Shown here in pieces: positions 9,336 through 17,717 of a stretch of DNA of 64,000 nucleotides; positions within the stretch are counted from its first letter, which is position 1; the number at the start of each line of letters is the position of its first letter. The position numbers and the translations under genes were made by a program. The notes below the pieces were generated by a model. The model ran no database searches, was not told the origin of the DNA, and saw only the letters and a list, made by a program, of their open reading frames with translations. The stretch is from Sporolactobacillus sp. CQH2019 (GTDB lineage: Bacteria; Bacillota; Bacilli; Bacillales; Sporolactobacillaceae): positions 122,408 to 186,407 of the forward strand of contig NZ_JARAJZ010000007.1 in NCBI RefSeq assembly GCF_028765345.1, read 5' to 3'.

Positions 9336-9971
9336 ATGACAGGACAGCAGACAGACAGAAGAATTGCCCGCACGAGGCGGATGATCAGGGACGCTCTGAC
9401 AAAACTGATCGAAGAGAAAGGCTTTGATGCCATTACCGTCAGTGATTTGACGGAAAGGGCGGATATCAACCGGGGGACATTCTATCTTCATTATCGAGAT
9501 AAATATGATCTATTGAGGCAGAGTGAAGAGGAAATTCTTGCCGACATAGAAGCAATCAGCGAAATGTCTATGGAACAATTGAATGACGATAGCCCGGTAC
9601 AGTATGAAAAAATGGAGAAACAGATTCCTTTTCTTGTACACTTGCTTGTCTATTTAGGCTCGAATTCGGACTTTATGAAAGTCATACTCGGTCCGAGGGG
9701 AGATCTTTCTTTTCATATTAAGCTAAAAGACATCATGAGCAGACATTTGATCCTGAAATTAAAAGAATGGCAGAGCGGCGAAAGCAGTGTCCCGATCGAG
9801 TACATTGCCGCCTACTTGATTTCTGCGGATTTCGGGATCGTTCAGCTCTGGCTGGAAAACGGAATGAAAGAATCGGCGAAAGAGCTTGCCGTCATCATGA
9901 ATAATATAACGTTTCAGGGACCGGCCCGTGCCGCCGGATACAGGCCTCCGAATCATCCCCGTGACATGTAG
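9336..9971 (+). CDS. TetR/AcrR-family transcriptional regulator
   Basis: 211 aa. ATG 9336 fits CGGAGG with a 9-nt spacer; ATG 9330 is also in frame but only 3 nt from it. The N-terminal TetR DNA-binding domain (about 8-55) contains the recognition segment ITVSDLTERADINRGTFYLH. The C-terminal helical domain, with AAYLISADFGIVQLWLENG, is typical of the TetR_C_8-type group found in Firmicutes. No divergent target lies immediately upstream; the nearest gene on the other strand encodes the 66-aa membrane protein, which it might control. Confidence 0.9.
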   Translation: MTGQQTDRRIARTRRMIRDALTKLIEEKGFDAITVSDLTERADINRGTFYLHYRDKYDLLRQSEEEILADIEAISEMSMEQLNDDSPVQYEKMEKQIPFLVHLLVYLGSNSDFMKVILGPRGDLSFHIKLKDIMSRHLILKLKEWQSGESSVPIEYIAAYLISADFGIVQLWLENGMKESAKELAVIMNNITFQGPARAAGYRPPNHPRDM

Positions 9972-10095
9972 AAGTTTTCCTGTTCACTTTTATCAGTCTC
10001 CTTCGGGTTTTACGAAGCGGGGCTGACATTTTTCTGCCTCTGTTGGCGGCCGGATTCATCACTGTTTTTTTATCGGCTATTTAAGAGCCGAGCTG

Positions 10096-10132
10096 AAAAA
10101 AACCGCCCGTTTTGAAAAGAGGGCGGCGCGGT
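10096..10132 (-). terminator. Intrinsic terminator of the SHOCT gene
   Basis: Read on the minus strand, CCGCCC and GGGCGG form a stem around a 12-nt loop and are followed by a run of seven T. This lies directly downstream of the stop at 10146. Confidence 0.75.
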
Positions 10133-10145
10133 TCCGGACGTTTGC

Positions 10146-10391
10146 TCAGTCTTTCAGAACTTCTTTCATTTTTTTGTACTCTTCCTCGGTTATCTCCCCT
10201 TTAGCAAAGCGCTCTTTTAAGATGTCTTCACTGCGATTTTCCCGCCTGTCGGCATTTGACGGCACATTCAGCCTTTTTATCAAAATGAAGGCAAGGTAAA
10301 TGACAACAACAAAAACCAGCAACTGCAGCAGCCAGCCGAGGCCGAATCCCCAGCCGCCCATCATTCCGCCGTTCCATCCATACAAAGTCAT
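10146..10391 (-). CDS. SHOCT-domain small membrane protein
   Basis: 81 aa from ATG 10391, with AAAGGT 6 nt upstream; a GTG one codon earlier is also open. A Gly/Met/Trp-rich N-terminus (GGMMGGWGFG) and one transmembrane helix (about 18-40) precede a C-terminal SHOCT motif (about 55-80) with RFAKGEITEEEYKKMK. SHOCT domains are short oligomerisation or tethering modules of unclear role. It is a single gene with its own terminator and lies upstream of the Ni/Co transporter on the opposite strand. Confidence 0.82.
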   Translation of the reverse strand: MTLYGWNGGMMGGWGFGLGWLLQLLVFVVVIYLAFILIKRLNVPSNADRRENRSEDILKERFAKGEITEEEYKKMKEVLKD

Positions 10392-10877
10392 CACGGACCT
10401 TTCTTAAATAATCTGTTCAGCATGATCCCCGGTTCCGGCCGGTTCAGCCTATCCTTCACCGGTTCTATACATATTATACGGGTTAATTATAAAGAATCTG
10501 TGAAGAAAAAGCAGTAAAACCGCTCCGGGCATGTTCCAGTCGCTCTTTATGATGGAGCGGATTTTTTCAAAATGTAAAAACAGGTTTACATAAGTTTTCT
10601 AATGAGGTAATCTTGTAATGCAGGGCACGAAGCCTTGTTCCGGATCTTTGCGAAAGGCCTTTGCCGGGAGTTCGCAGCGGCAAGGCGCCGGTGTGTGGTA
10701 CATAAATGATAGAAGACAATAGGTTCTCACCACGAAGGTTAATGGCTCTGAAAATGGGGCGATCAATTTTCGTGGTTTGTTTTTGTAAAGAAAAGAGTGG
10801 CGAAATTCAGTCAAATTTTATTGCCGTATTGGGAAAACCGGAACCCGGCTTCAGATTTGATTGCGAGGAGAATGCTT

Positions 10878-11905
10878 ATGAACAACAGAAATTTTTTTCC
10901 CGTTATGAGTGGCTGCCCTATATGACAGGAACATTATTCCTGCACCTGGCCGGGATCGTGTTTTTGACCCTTTCAGCCCACCAGTACCCGATGCTGGTCG
11001 GCTTTGCAGCGGTTGCTTATACACTGGGTCTGCGCCATGCTTTCGATGCCGATCATATTGCCGCGATCGATAATACGGTACGAAAGCTGATTCAGCAGAA
11101 AAGCAATCCGATAGGTGTCGGTTTCTTTTTCTCTCTCGGCCATTCGACCGTCGTGTTCCTGATGGCAGTGGCACTCGGCTTCTCAGTCCGCTGGGCGGAG
11201 AAACATATGCCGCTGTTCGAACAGGTCGGCGGTACGGTCGGTTCGATCGTTTCCGGTGTTTTCCTGATTCTTATTGCTCTGTTTAATCTGATTATTCTGG
11301 TTGATCTGCAGAAAATGTTTTTCGCATTGAGACGGCGGGGATTTGACCGTGAAAAGTTTGAAGATCTTTTACTTTCACGGGGATTTCTCTCAAAACTGTT
11401 CCGTCCGCTTTTAAAATTCATTAATAAGAGCTGGCACGTGTATCCGCTCGGATTTTTATTCGGGCTCGGCTTCGACACCGCGACCGAAGTCGCACTGCTT
11501 GCTCTTTCTGCTGGGGCATCGAGAAGCACGATCTCTTTTTCCGGCATTCTTGCTCTGCCGCTGCTGTTTGCAGCGGGAATGAATCTCATGGATACGCTGG
11601 ATTCAATCATGATGTCCAAGGCCTATAAATGGGCATTCGATACACCTGTCCGGAAAATTTATTACAACATAACGATTACGGCGATATCCGTATTGGCCGC
11701 CCTTTTCATCGGCGGTATTGAATTAATCCAAATGATTGCGGGAGCGCTGAATCTGAAAGGCGGTTTCTGGAGCTGGATTGAGGGCCTGAATTTCAACTGG
11801 ATGGGCTATGGACTGATTGTCATTTTTTTAGGACTCTGGCTGATTTCTTACGCAATCTGGAAACTATTCGGGATTGAAAAAAAATGGAATCAATACGGAG
11901 CATAA
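10878..11905 (+). CDS. NiCoT-family nickel/cobalt transporter, apparent frameshift near the start
   Basis: An integral membrane permease of the NicO/HoxN/NixA family for Ni2+ or Co2+ uptake. The signature RHAFDADHIAAIDN (HX4DH) and GHSTVV are both present, with about eight helices. The natural start looks like ATG 10878, with GAGGAG 7 nt upstream, but its frame ends at a TGA after 15 codons. The body is open in the next frame, and the two join if the T7 run just after the start were T8 (giving MNNRNFFSRYEWLPY). Either an error or mutation of one T, or -1 slippage, is needed; otherwise an upstream, non-family-like N-terminus or ATG 10922 is used. Confidence 0.85.
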
Positions 11906-12050
11906 CTTCGCCGTTTGAAAGGAAGCAGGGTTCTAACAATCGGACGCTCGCATAGATTTTAACACCCTTTTTTTTCATCTGTCTCTTCTCCGTATTCATC
12001 TATCATCCGAATGATAACTTTTTTACTTGAACAGCGAGGTGATCGAACAG

Positions 12051-14792
12051 ATGGCCTGGTTTTCTTTGAAGGGGCCGAACGCCGGGATTCTGCGAAAAAG
12101 GGGGGCTGATTCCCTGCAGAAGAAAAATGCCCGGCTTTCGAGAAAAGCTGCCGGCGAGGGCATGGTTTTGCTGCAGAATCATAAAAAAACCCTGCCGATT
12201 AAGAAAGGAACGGCAGTGGCTCTTTTCGGCGCCGGTCAGATAAAATTTCATCTCCACGGGGGCGGGTCGGGGTCCGTTCCCAATGCCTTTGAAAACGTCA
12301 ATTTACTTCAGGGAATGGAAGACAAGGCATCCAAAAATCAAATTTCTCTCTATCGGCCGATCATTGAAGCTTACCGCACCTACTTTCAAAAGGGCGGCCG
12401 TGGCGAAATGCCGCTTTCGGACGAGTTGTTGAAGAAGGCTGTGAAAAAGGCCGATACGGCAATTTTCACGATTTCGCGCTACGCTTCGGAAGGATCCGAC
12501 CGCCGCGCGGTCAAGGGTGATTATTATTTGTCTGATTGGGAAAATCGCACGCTCGAAAGAATCATTGCTGCCGGTTTTAAACAGGTCGCCGTCGTACTGA
12601 ACATTCCCGGTGTTATCGATACCTCCTGGATGTCCCGCTTTCCCGATGTTTCCCTTCTTATTTCCTGGATGCCGGGGATGGAAGGCGGGCATGCCGTTGC
12701 GGACGTTTTGTGCGGCGCGGTCAATCCGTCGGGAAAGCTGGCCGATACATTTGCTGCTTCTTATGACGAATATCCGAGTTCCGGGAATTTCGGCCGGCAT
12801 AGCGATTATGTCAACTATGAGGAAGACATTTTTACGGGATACCGCTATTTTGAAACTTTTGATCCGAATCATAAAAGAGTGAACTACAGTTTCGGATACG
12901 GACTTTCTTATACAACTTTTAATTTGTCAAAAATAAAACTATACGTTTCGGGAAAACGCGTCAAAATCACGGTGAGAGTCACGAATACGGGCGGGTGCTC
13001 TGGAAAAGAGGTTGTTCAGGTCTATTACAGCGCACCCCGCGGAAAGCTTGGGAAAGCCGCGAGACAATTAGCTGCTTTTCAGAAAACCGGATTATTGAAA
13101 CGGGGACGTTCGGAGGTCCTCTCGATGAGCTTTCCGATTGCCGATATGGCCAGCTATGACGACACCGGCCGCATCAGAAAATCGGCCTGGCTGCTAGAAA
13201 GGGGCAGCTATCGCCTTTTTGTCGGGAATTCTCTGTCTGATGCCGATCGAAGAGGCGTGCAGGGAACGGTCAAAATAAACGAAACAAAAATAGTCCGGCA
13301 GCTGACAGCATGCGCAGCTCCGGTCCGGTTGCCGAAACGCCTGCTGGCGGACGGATCGTATGACCTGCTGCACGCGGGCGATATTCGAAAAGAAGAGAAG
13401 AAAAAGAAACCGGACGATTCAACCGGTAAGAAGGAAGAAAAAAAGCCGGAATTTTATAGGAAAAAGGCCAAAATCATGCTGCAGGACGTTGCCCGGAGGT
13501 CGGCCGGCCTCGATGCTTTTATTGAGCAATTGGAAGATGATCAGTTGATCGGCCTTTCAAGAGGAACCCAAGCGACGGTGGCCGGCGGAGCCGGGGGCAT
13601 TGGGAATCTTAACGAATACGGCATTCCGAATGTTCAGACAGCCGACGGACCGGCCGGCTTAAGAATCGCCAGCCGGACAACGGCCTGGCCGATCGAGACT
13701 CTGCTTGCTGCAACGTGGAATCCGGAGCTGATTCGGTCGGTCGGGGAAGCGGCGGGCCGGGAAGCGGTCTTAAATGCTGTCGATATCTGGCTGGCGCCGG
13801 GGATGAATATTCACAGGGACCCGCTGAACGGCCGAAATTTTGAATACTGGTCGGAAGATCCGCTGATGGCCGGCAAAATGGGGGCGGCTTTGATTGAGGG
13901 GGTGCAGTCCCGCGGCGTTGCGGCAGAAATCAAACATTTCGCAGTCAACGGCAGAGAAACGAACCGGCGCGAATCGGACAGTAGAGTGTCTGAAAGAGCC
14001 TTGCGCGAAATTTATTTGAAAGGGTTTGAAATCGCAATCAAAGAGTCGCACCCGCGATTAGTCATGAGTGCTTACAATCTGATTAACGGCGTCCGCGCCT
14101 CGGAGAACAAGGATCTTCTAACTGATATTCTTAAACATGAGTGGGACTATCATGGTGTCGTGACCAGCGATTGGAACAATACGGCCGCGTTTGAAAAAGA
14201 AATCCTGGCCGGTAATCACGTCCGGATGCCTTTCGGCAGTACAACGGCCGAACATTTGCTGATGGCTTTGCAGGAGGGAACGATCACCAGAAAAGATTTG
14301 CAAAATAATGTCCGCCCGATTTTAAAAATGATCATGGCAACACCGGCCTTTAAGAAATTTCGGCCGAGACAGATTCCGGTCGCAGTCGGCGGAGCGGGAG
14401 CGGCACGGATAGAAGCCGCGGCTTTTCTTGATGCGAGCGCAGGAACCGGCATTAAAAACCGCACGGACGAAGAATCCGGATTAAAAATCGTGCGGGCGGC
14501 TAACGGAGAATGGCTGCGTTATTTCATTTTTGTTGAGAAAACCGGAACTTATACTTTTACACCCGGGATCCCGGCAGGAAATGGCCGTCGGAGGATCGAG
14601 ATCTTCCTGGACGGACGCCGGATCGGGCAATCGATGCAGAGAAGGGCAGGGACGGAAAGCGGCCGGAGCCGGGAGAACGGGGAAACGATTGATGTCAGGC
14701 TGCCGGAGGGCCGCCATACGTTAAAATTAACGTTTCATGCTGCGGAAAGCGAGATCGCCTGGTTCGAAATCGCCTATAAAGGGATCTCCTGA
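12051..14792 (+). CDS. Glycoside hydrolase family 3, domain-permuted, with CBM-like tail
   Basis: 913 aa from ATG 12051 (AGGTGAT upstream). The domain order is inverted. The GH3 C-terminal alpha/beta sandwich comes first (about 20-260), then a fibronectin III-like domain (about 280-410), then the GH3 TIM barrel (about 490-770), then a beta-rich CBM6-like segment (about 800-913). The catalytic aspartate is probably in SDW near residue 707; KHFAVNGRETNRR also marks the barrel. There is no signal peptide, so the enzyme is probably cytosolic and acts on imported oligosaccharides. Permuted GH3 enzymes are known as beta-glucosidases in Ruminococcus and Butyrivibrio. No sugar transporter is adjacent. 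Confidence 0.88.
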   Translation: MAWFSLKGPNAGILRKRGADSLQKKNARLSRKAAGEGMVLLQNHKKTLPIKKGTAVALFGAGQIKFHLHGGGSGSVPNAFENVNLLQGMEDKASKNQISLYRPIIEAYRTYFQKGGRGEMPLSDELLKKAVKKADTAIFTISRYASEGSDRRAVKGDYYLSDWENRTLERIIAAGFKQVAVVLNIPGVIDTSWMSRFPDVSLLISWMPGMEGGHAVADVLCGAVNPSGKLADTFAASYDEYPSSGNFGRHSDYVNYEEDIFTGYRYFETFDPNHKRVNYSFGYGLSYTTFNLSKIKLYVSGKRVKITVRVTNTGGCSGKEVVQVYYSAPRGKLGKAARQLAAFQKTGLLKRGRSEVLSMSFPIADMASYDDTGRIRKSAWLLERGSYRLFVGNSLSDADRRGVQGTVKINETKIVRQLTACAAPVRLPKRLLADGSYDLLHAGDIRKEEKKKKPDDSTGKKEEKKPEFYRKKAKIMLQDVARRSAGLDAFIEQLEDDQLIGLSRGTQATVAGGAGGIGNLNEYGIPNVQTADGPAGLRIASRTTAWPIETLLAATWNPELIRSVGEAAGREAVLNAVDIWLAPGMNIHRDPLNGRNFEYWSEDPLMAGKMGAALIEGVQSRGVAAEIKHFAVNGRETNRRESDSRVSERALREIYLKGFEIAIKESHPRLVMSAYNLINGVRASENKDLLTDILKHEWDYHGVVTSDWNNTAAFEKEILAGNHVRMPFGSTTAEHLLMALQEGTITRKDLQNNVRPILKMIMATPAFKKFRPRQIPVAVGGAGAARIEAAAFLDASAGTGIKNRTDEESGLKIVRAANGEWLRYFIFVEKTGTYTFTPGIPAGNGRRRIEIFLDGRRIGQSMQRRAGTESGRSRENGETIDVRLPEGRHTLKLTFHAAESEIAWFEIAYKGIS

Positions 14793-15139
14793 TTAACATC
14801 GATCATTGACTTAGGCAGAAGCTGTCCTATGGCTCTGATAAAAATCGCATTTTTTCTGACGGGAACGGCATCGGCCGCTTCCATCCGATGATCGGTGCCC
14901 ATTCTTAATGATTTTTTCAAACTGAAATGAGAACAATCGGAGATGACTCTCCATTCGGCTTCACCGTATCCCGGCGAAGCCATTTTCCGTCCGCGAAACG
15001 GTTTATGCTTCCGCATCAGGAGCGCTGGATGCAATCAGAAAGCTACCTGTACGGAATTTCTCCGAATGAACAAATACACGGATTGTGTCGGCAAATGCAA
15101 TCCTGGCTTATAGAATTTCATTCGTGCAGTGACTTTCAT
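14774..15139 (-). pseudogene. Possible broken small gene with an in-frame TGA
   Basis: On the minus strand, ATG 15139 (AAAGGAA upstream) opens 34 codons. A TGA at 15035-15037 interrupts, and the same frame then continues to a stop at 14774, overlapping the end of the GH3 gene by 19 bp. The second half reads like real protein (ISDCSHFSLKKSLRMGTDHR, then AIGQLLPKS). I do not recognise the family. It could be a recent pseudogene or a chance open frame. Confidence 0.3.
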
Positions 15140-15862
15140 CACATAATTCCTTTCTGTCGAGTCGGACGTACGTTACAGCCTGCCCATCTGAAGCAGACGA
15201 TTGCTGTTCCGAAAATAGCCGTTTTCTCGTGTGATCGACTTTCGCTGTTAAATCTTCAGCCCATCGATAAAATATTCCGGCATGTCACTCGTCAATGTCA
15301 GATCCATCGAATCGATCCACTGCAAATCCCGTAGGAAAAAATTAAGATTCCGGAGAACGAGAACGGCCATCAGGCAGTCGCCGGTAAATCGTCCCGGCCG
15401 CCGTTTATCTTTCAAAAGGAAAAGTCCGCGATCAGAAAATTCTAGGCGGTTAATCGCTGAAGCGCCATGAAAACCGAATAGATTAAGCTGATCGGGAGGT
15501 GTAAACCGCGAAAAAATGAAAACACTTACTAGGCAGACCTTGAACGGGTCGGAAAAAATTCGATGATTTCATTGATTCGGCCGATCAGTCTATTCACAAA
15601 TAAAATGCATATGATGAGGAGAATGCAATAAGCCTGATCCGAAAAACATTGTGACGGAGACATGGGCGTTTTTTCAGGGACTGTCCCCGGGTTCAAAGCG
15701 AGCGCCCGGTCCCTGTTCGTTAAAAAGATGTTTGAAAGCGGATTCAGAATGGATTCGGAGGCGAAGGCGGCCCCCTTCAGTCAATCGGAAAACAGGCGCA
15801 AGCTCTGCCGAATAACGGCAGTCCGGTTTTAACAAAAAGATGGATAAGGAGTGAGACTCGCG
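15140..15862. other. 723-bp stretch without a recognised gene
   Basis: A minus-strand frame is open from 15568 to a stop at 15248 but has no ATG, GTG or TTG at a sensible place, so it may be a gene relic or chance. A hairpin at about 15673-15716 (CAGGGAC ... GTCCCTG) sits upstream of etfB. I see no other structure. Confidence 0.4.
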
Positions 15863-16618
15863 ATGAACATTCTTGTTTGTATCAGGCAGACTTTCGATAC
15901 CGAGGAGAAAATAACCCTTAAAAACGGAACGATTGATCAATCCGACGTGAAATTTATCATCAACCCCTATGATGAATACGCAATTGAAGAAGCGCTTCGG
16001 ATTCGCGATGAGCACGGCGGGCAGGTGACCGTCGTCACGGCCGGACCGGAGCGCTCGGAAAGTGCATTGCGTACGGCGCTTGCGATGGGGGCGGACAAGG
16101 CCGCTCTGATCAGCGATGTGTCTCTTCCGGACGATGAATACGTTTTGGCCCGACTGCTTGCTGAATTCGCCCGGAAGGAAGCAGCCGATCTCATTCTCGG
16201 CGGAAACTTCGATGTTGACAGCGGTTCGGGCCAGGTCGCCATCCGGGCAGCGGAAGAGCTGGATATACCGCACATCGGCGCAGTCACAAAATTGACAGCA
16301 GCAGGCGGCCGGGTTACCGCGGAAAGGGATGCTGAAGGCGGAACGGAGGTCGTCGAGAGTGCGCTCCCCGTTCTTGTGACGGCGCAGCAGGGGCTGAATG
16401 AACCGCGCTATCCTTCTCTTCCCGGGATCATGAAGGCAAAGAGAAAAACAATTGCCCGTCTCTCAGCGGAAGATCTGGGAGTGAAGGACGCTTTCCAAGT
16501 GAAAACATCCGTCGTTGAAACCTATTTGCCGCCGAAGAAAGAACCCGGCAGAATACTGAGCGGAGAGCCGGATGATCAGGTTAAAGAGCTGGTTGAAGTC
16601 TTGCGGCCCATCATCTGA
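15863..16618 (+). CDS. etfB: Electron transfer flavoprotein beta subunit (beta-oxidation set)
   Basis: 251 aa from ATG 15863, with AAGGAG upstream (a GTG at 15851 overlaps that site and is unlikely). ETF-beta pairs with ETF-alpha and carries electrons from acyl-CoA dehydrogenases. The nucleotide-binding segment GGNFDVDSGSGQVA and the recognition-loop region (EPRYPSLPGIMKAKRK), which contacts partner dehydrogenases, are both present, followed by a full C-terminal arm. It is the first gene of an operon with etfA and a membrane Fe-S oxidoreductase. The likely electron donor is FadE at 2-1450. Confidence 0.95.
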   Translation: MNILVCIRQTFDTEEKITLKNGTIDQSDVKFIINPYDEYAIEEALRIRDEHGGQVTVVTAGPERSESALRTALAMGADKAALISDVSLPDDEYVLARLLAEFARKEAADLILGGNFDVDSGSGQVAIRAAEELDIPHIGAVTKLTAAGGRVTAERDAEGGTEVVESALPVLVTAQQGLNEPRYPSLPGIMKAKRKTIARLSAEDLGVKDAFQVKTSVVETYLPPKKEPGRILSGEPDDQVKELVEVLRPII

Positions 16619-16702
16619 TCGATCAACTGGCTGTTCCTGTTATCTTCAGGGGGCCGGCGCAGAACGGGAGCCTGTTAATTTCGTAAAAGGGGAGATGTAC
16701 AA

Positions 16703-17677
16703 ATGGGCAGAACGACGTTGGTTTTTACTGAACAGAAAAACGGCCGGCTCAGAAATGTGTCTTTTGAAAGTCTGACGGCTGCCGCCCGGATTGCCGAGGG
16801 GGGCGAAGTGGCTGCCGTCCTGTTTGGCGGCATTCGGGACGGACAGGTGGAAGAACTGGGAAAATACGGGGCGGATCGGGTGTATGCCGTTGTCCACGAT
16901 GATCTGAAGCAGTACACGCCGGATGCATATAAGCAGGCGATGCTGCAGGTGATTGAAAAAGCGGATCCGGCGGCGATTGTGCTCGGGCATACGGGAATCG
17001 GCAAAGACATCGCTCCACGGCTGGCGGCCCGTCTCGGTCTCGGCCTGATCACGGATTGTACGGATGTGCAGGCTGCAGGCGGCGATCCGATTTTTGTCCG
17101 TCCGATTTTCGCAGGGAAAGCTTTTCAAAAGAAAAAATTCACGGAGCAAAAGCTGTTCGTCACCATCCGTCCGAATAATATTCAGCCGAAAGAAAATGAA
17201 AGATCGCCTGAAGTCATTCCTGTCAACGTCGAAATCAGGAACCTGCGCTCCACGGTTAAGGAAGTGGTTCGGCGAACCGCGGAGGGTGTCGATCTCAGCG
17301 AAGCGAAAGTCGTTGTATCCGGCGGGCGCGGGATAAAAAACTCCGACGGATTTAAGCCGCTTCAGGAACTGGCCGATGTTCTGGGAGGCGCAATCGGGGC
17401 ATCGCGTGCAGCCTGCGACGCCGGCTATTGTGATTATGCTCTGCAGATCGGCCAGACGGGCAAGGTCGTGACCCCCGAATTATATATAGCCTGCGGCATA
17501 TCAGGTGCGATTCAGCATCTGGCGGGCATGTCGCAATCGAAAGTGATTGTGGCGATTAATAAAGATCCGGAAGCTCCGATTTTTCAAGTTGCCGATTACG
17601 GCATTGTCGGAGATTTGTTCGAGGTAGTGCCCAAATTAACGGAGGCATTCAAAAAGGTGTTGTCGGAAAAACAATAA
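16703..17677 (+). CDS. etfA: Electron transfer flavoprotein alpha subunit (beta-oxidation set)
   Basis: 324 aa, ATG 16703 with a GGGGAG site. The N-terminal domain pairs with ETF-beta. The C-terminal FAD-binding domain (about 195-324) shows the family pattern SGGRGIKN, GASRAACDAGY, QIGQTGK, CGISGAIQH and INKDPEAPIF, the residues that wrap FAD. It is in an operon with etfB (84 bp upstream) and the membrane oxidoreductase (40 bp downstream), forming the exit route from acyl-CoA dehydrogenase to menaquinone. Confidence 0.95.
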   Translation: MGRTTLVFTEQKNGRLRNVSFESLTAAARIAEGGEVAAVLFGGIRDGQVEELGKYGADRVYAVVHDDLKQYTPDAYKQAMLQVIEKADPAAIVLGHTGIGKDIAPRLAARLGLGLITDCTDVQAAGGDPIFVRPIFAGKAFQKKKFTEQKLFVTIRPNNIQPKENERSPEVIPVNVEIRNLRSTVKEVVRRTAEGVDLSEAKVVVSGGRGIKNSDGFKPLQELADVLGGAIGASRAACDAGYCDYALQIGQTGKVVTPELYIACGISGAIQHLAGMSQSKVIVAINKDPEAPIFQVADYGIVGDLFEVVPKLTEAFKKVLSEKQ

Positions 17678-17717
17678 CATGATCCATTCCATTTATTCTG
17701 TATGGGAGTTGAGAGCT

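Noticed and set aside
10600-10877. Possible cobalamin or NiCo riboswitch before the Ni/Co transporter
   Set aside because: I looked for the conserved aptamer blocks of both classes and did not find them.
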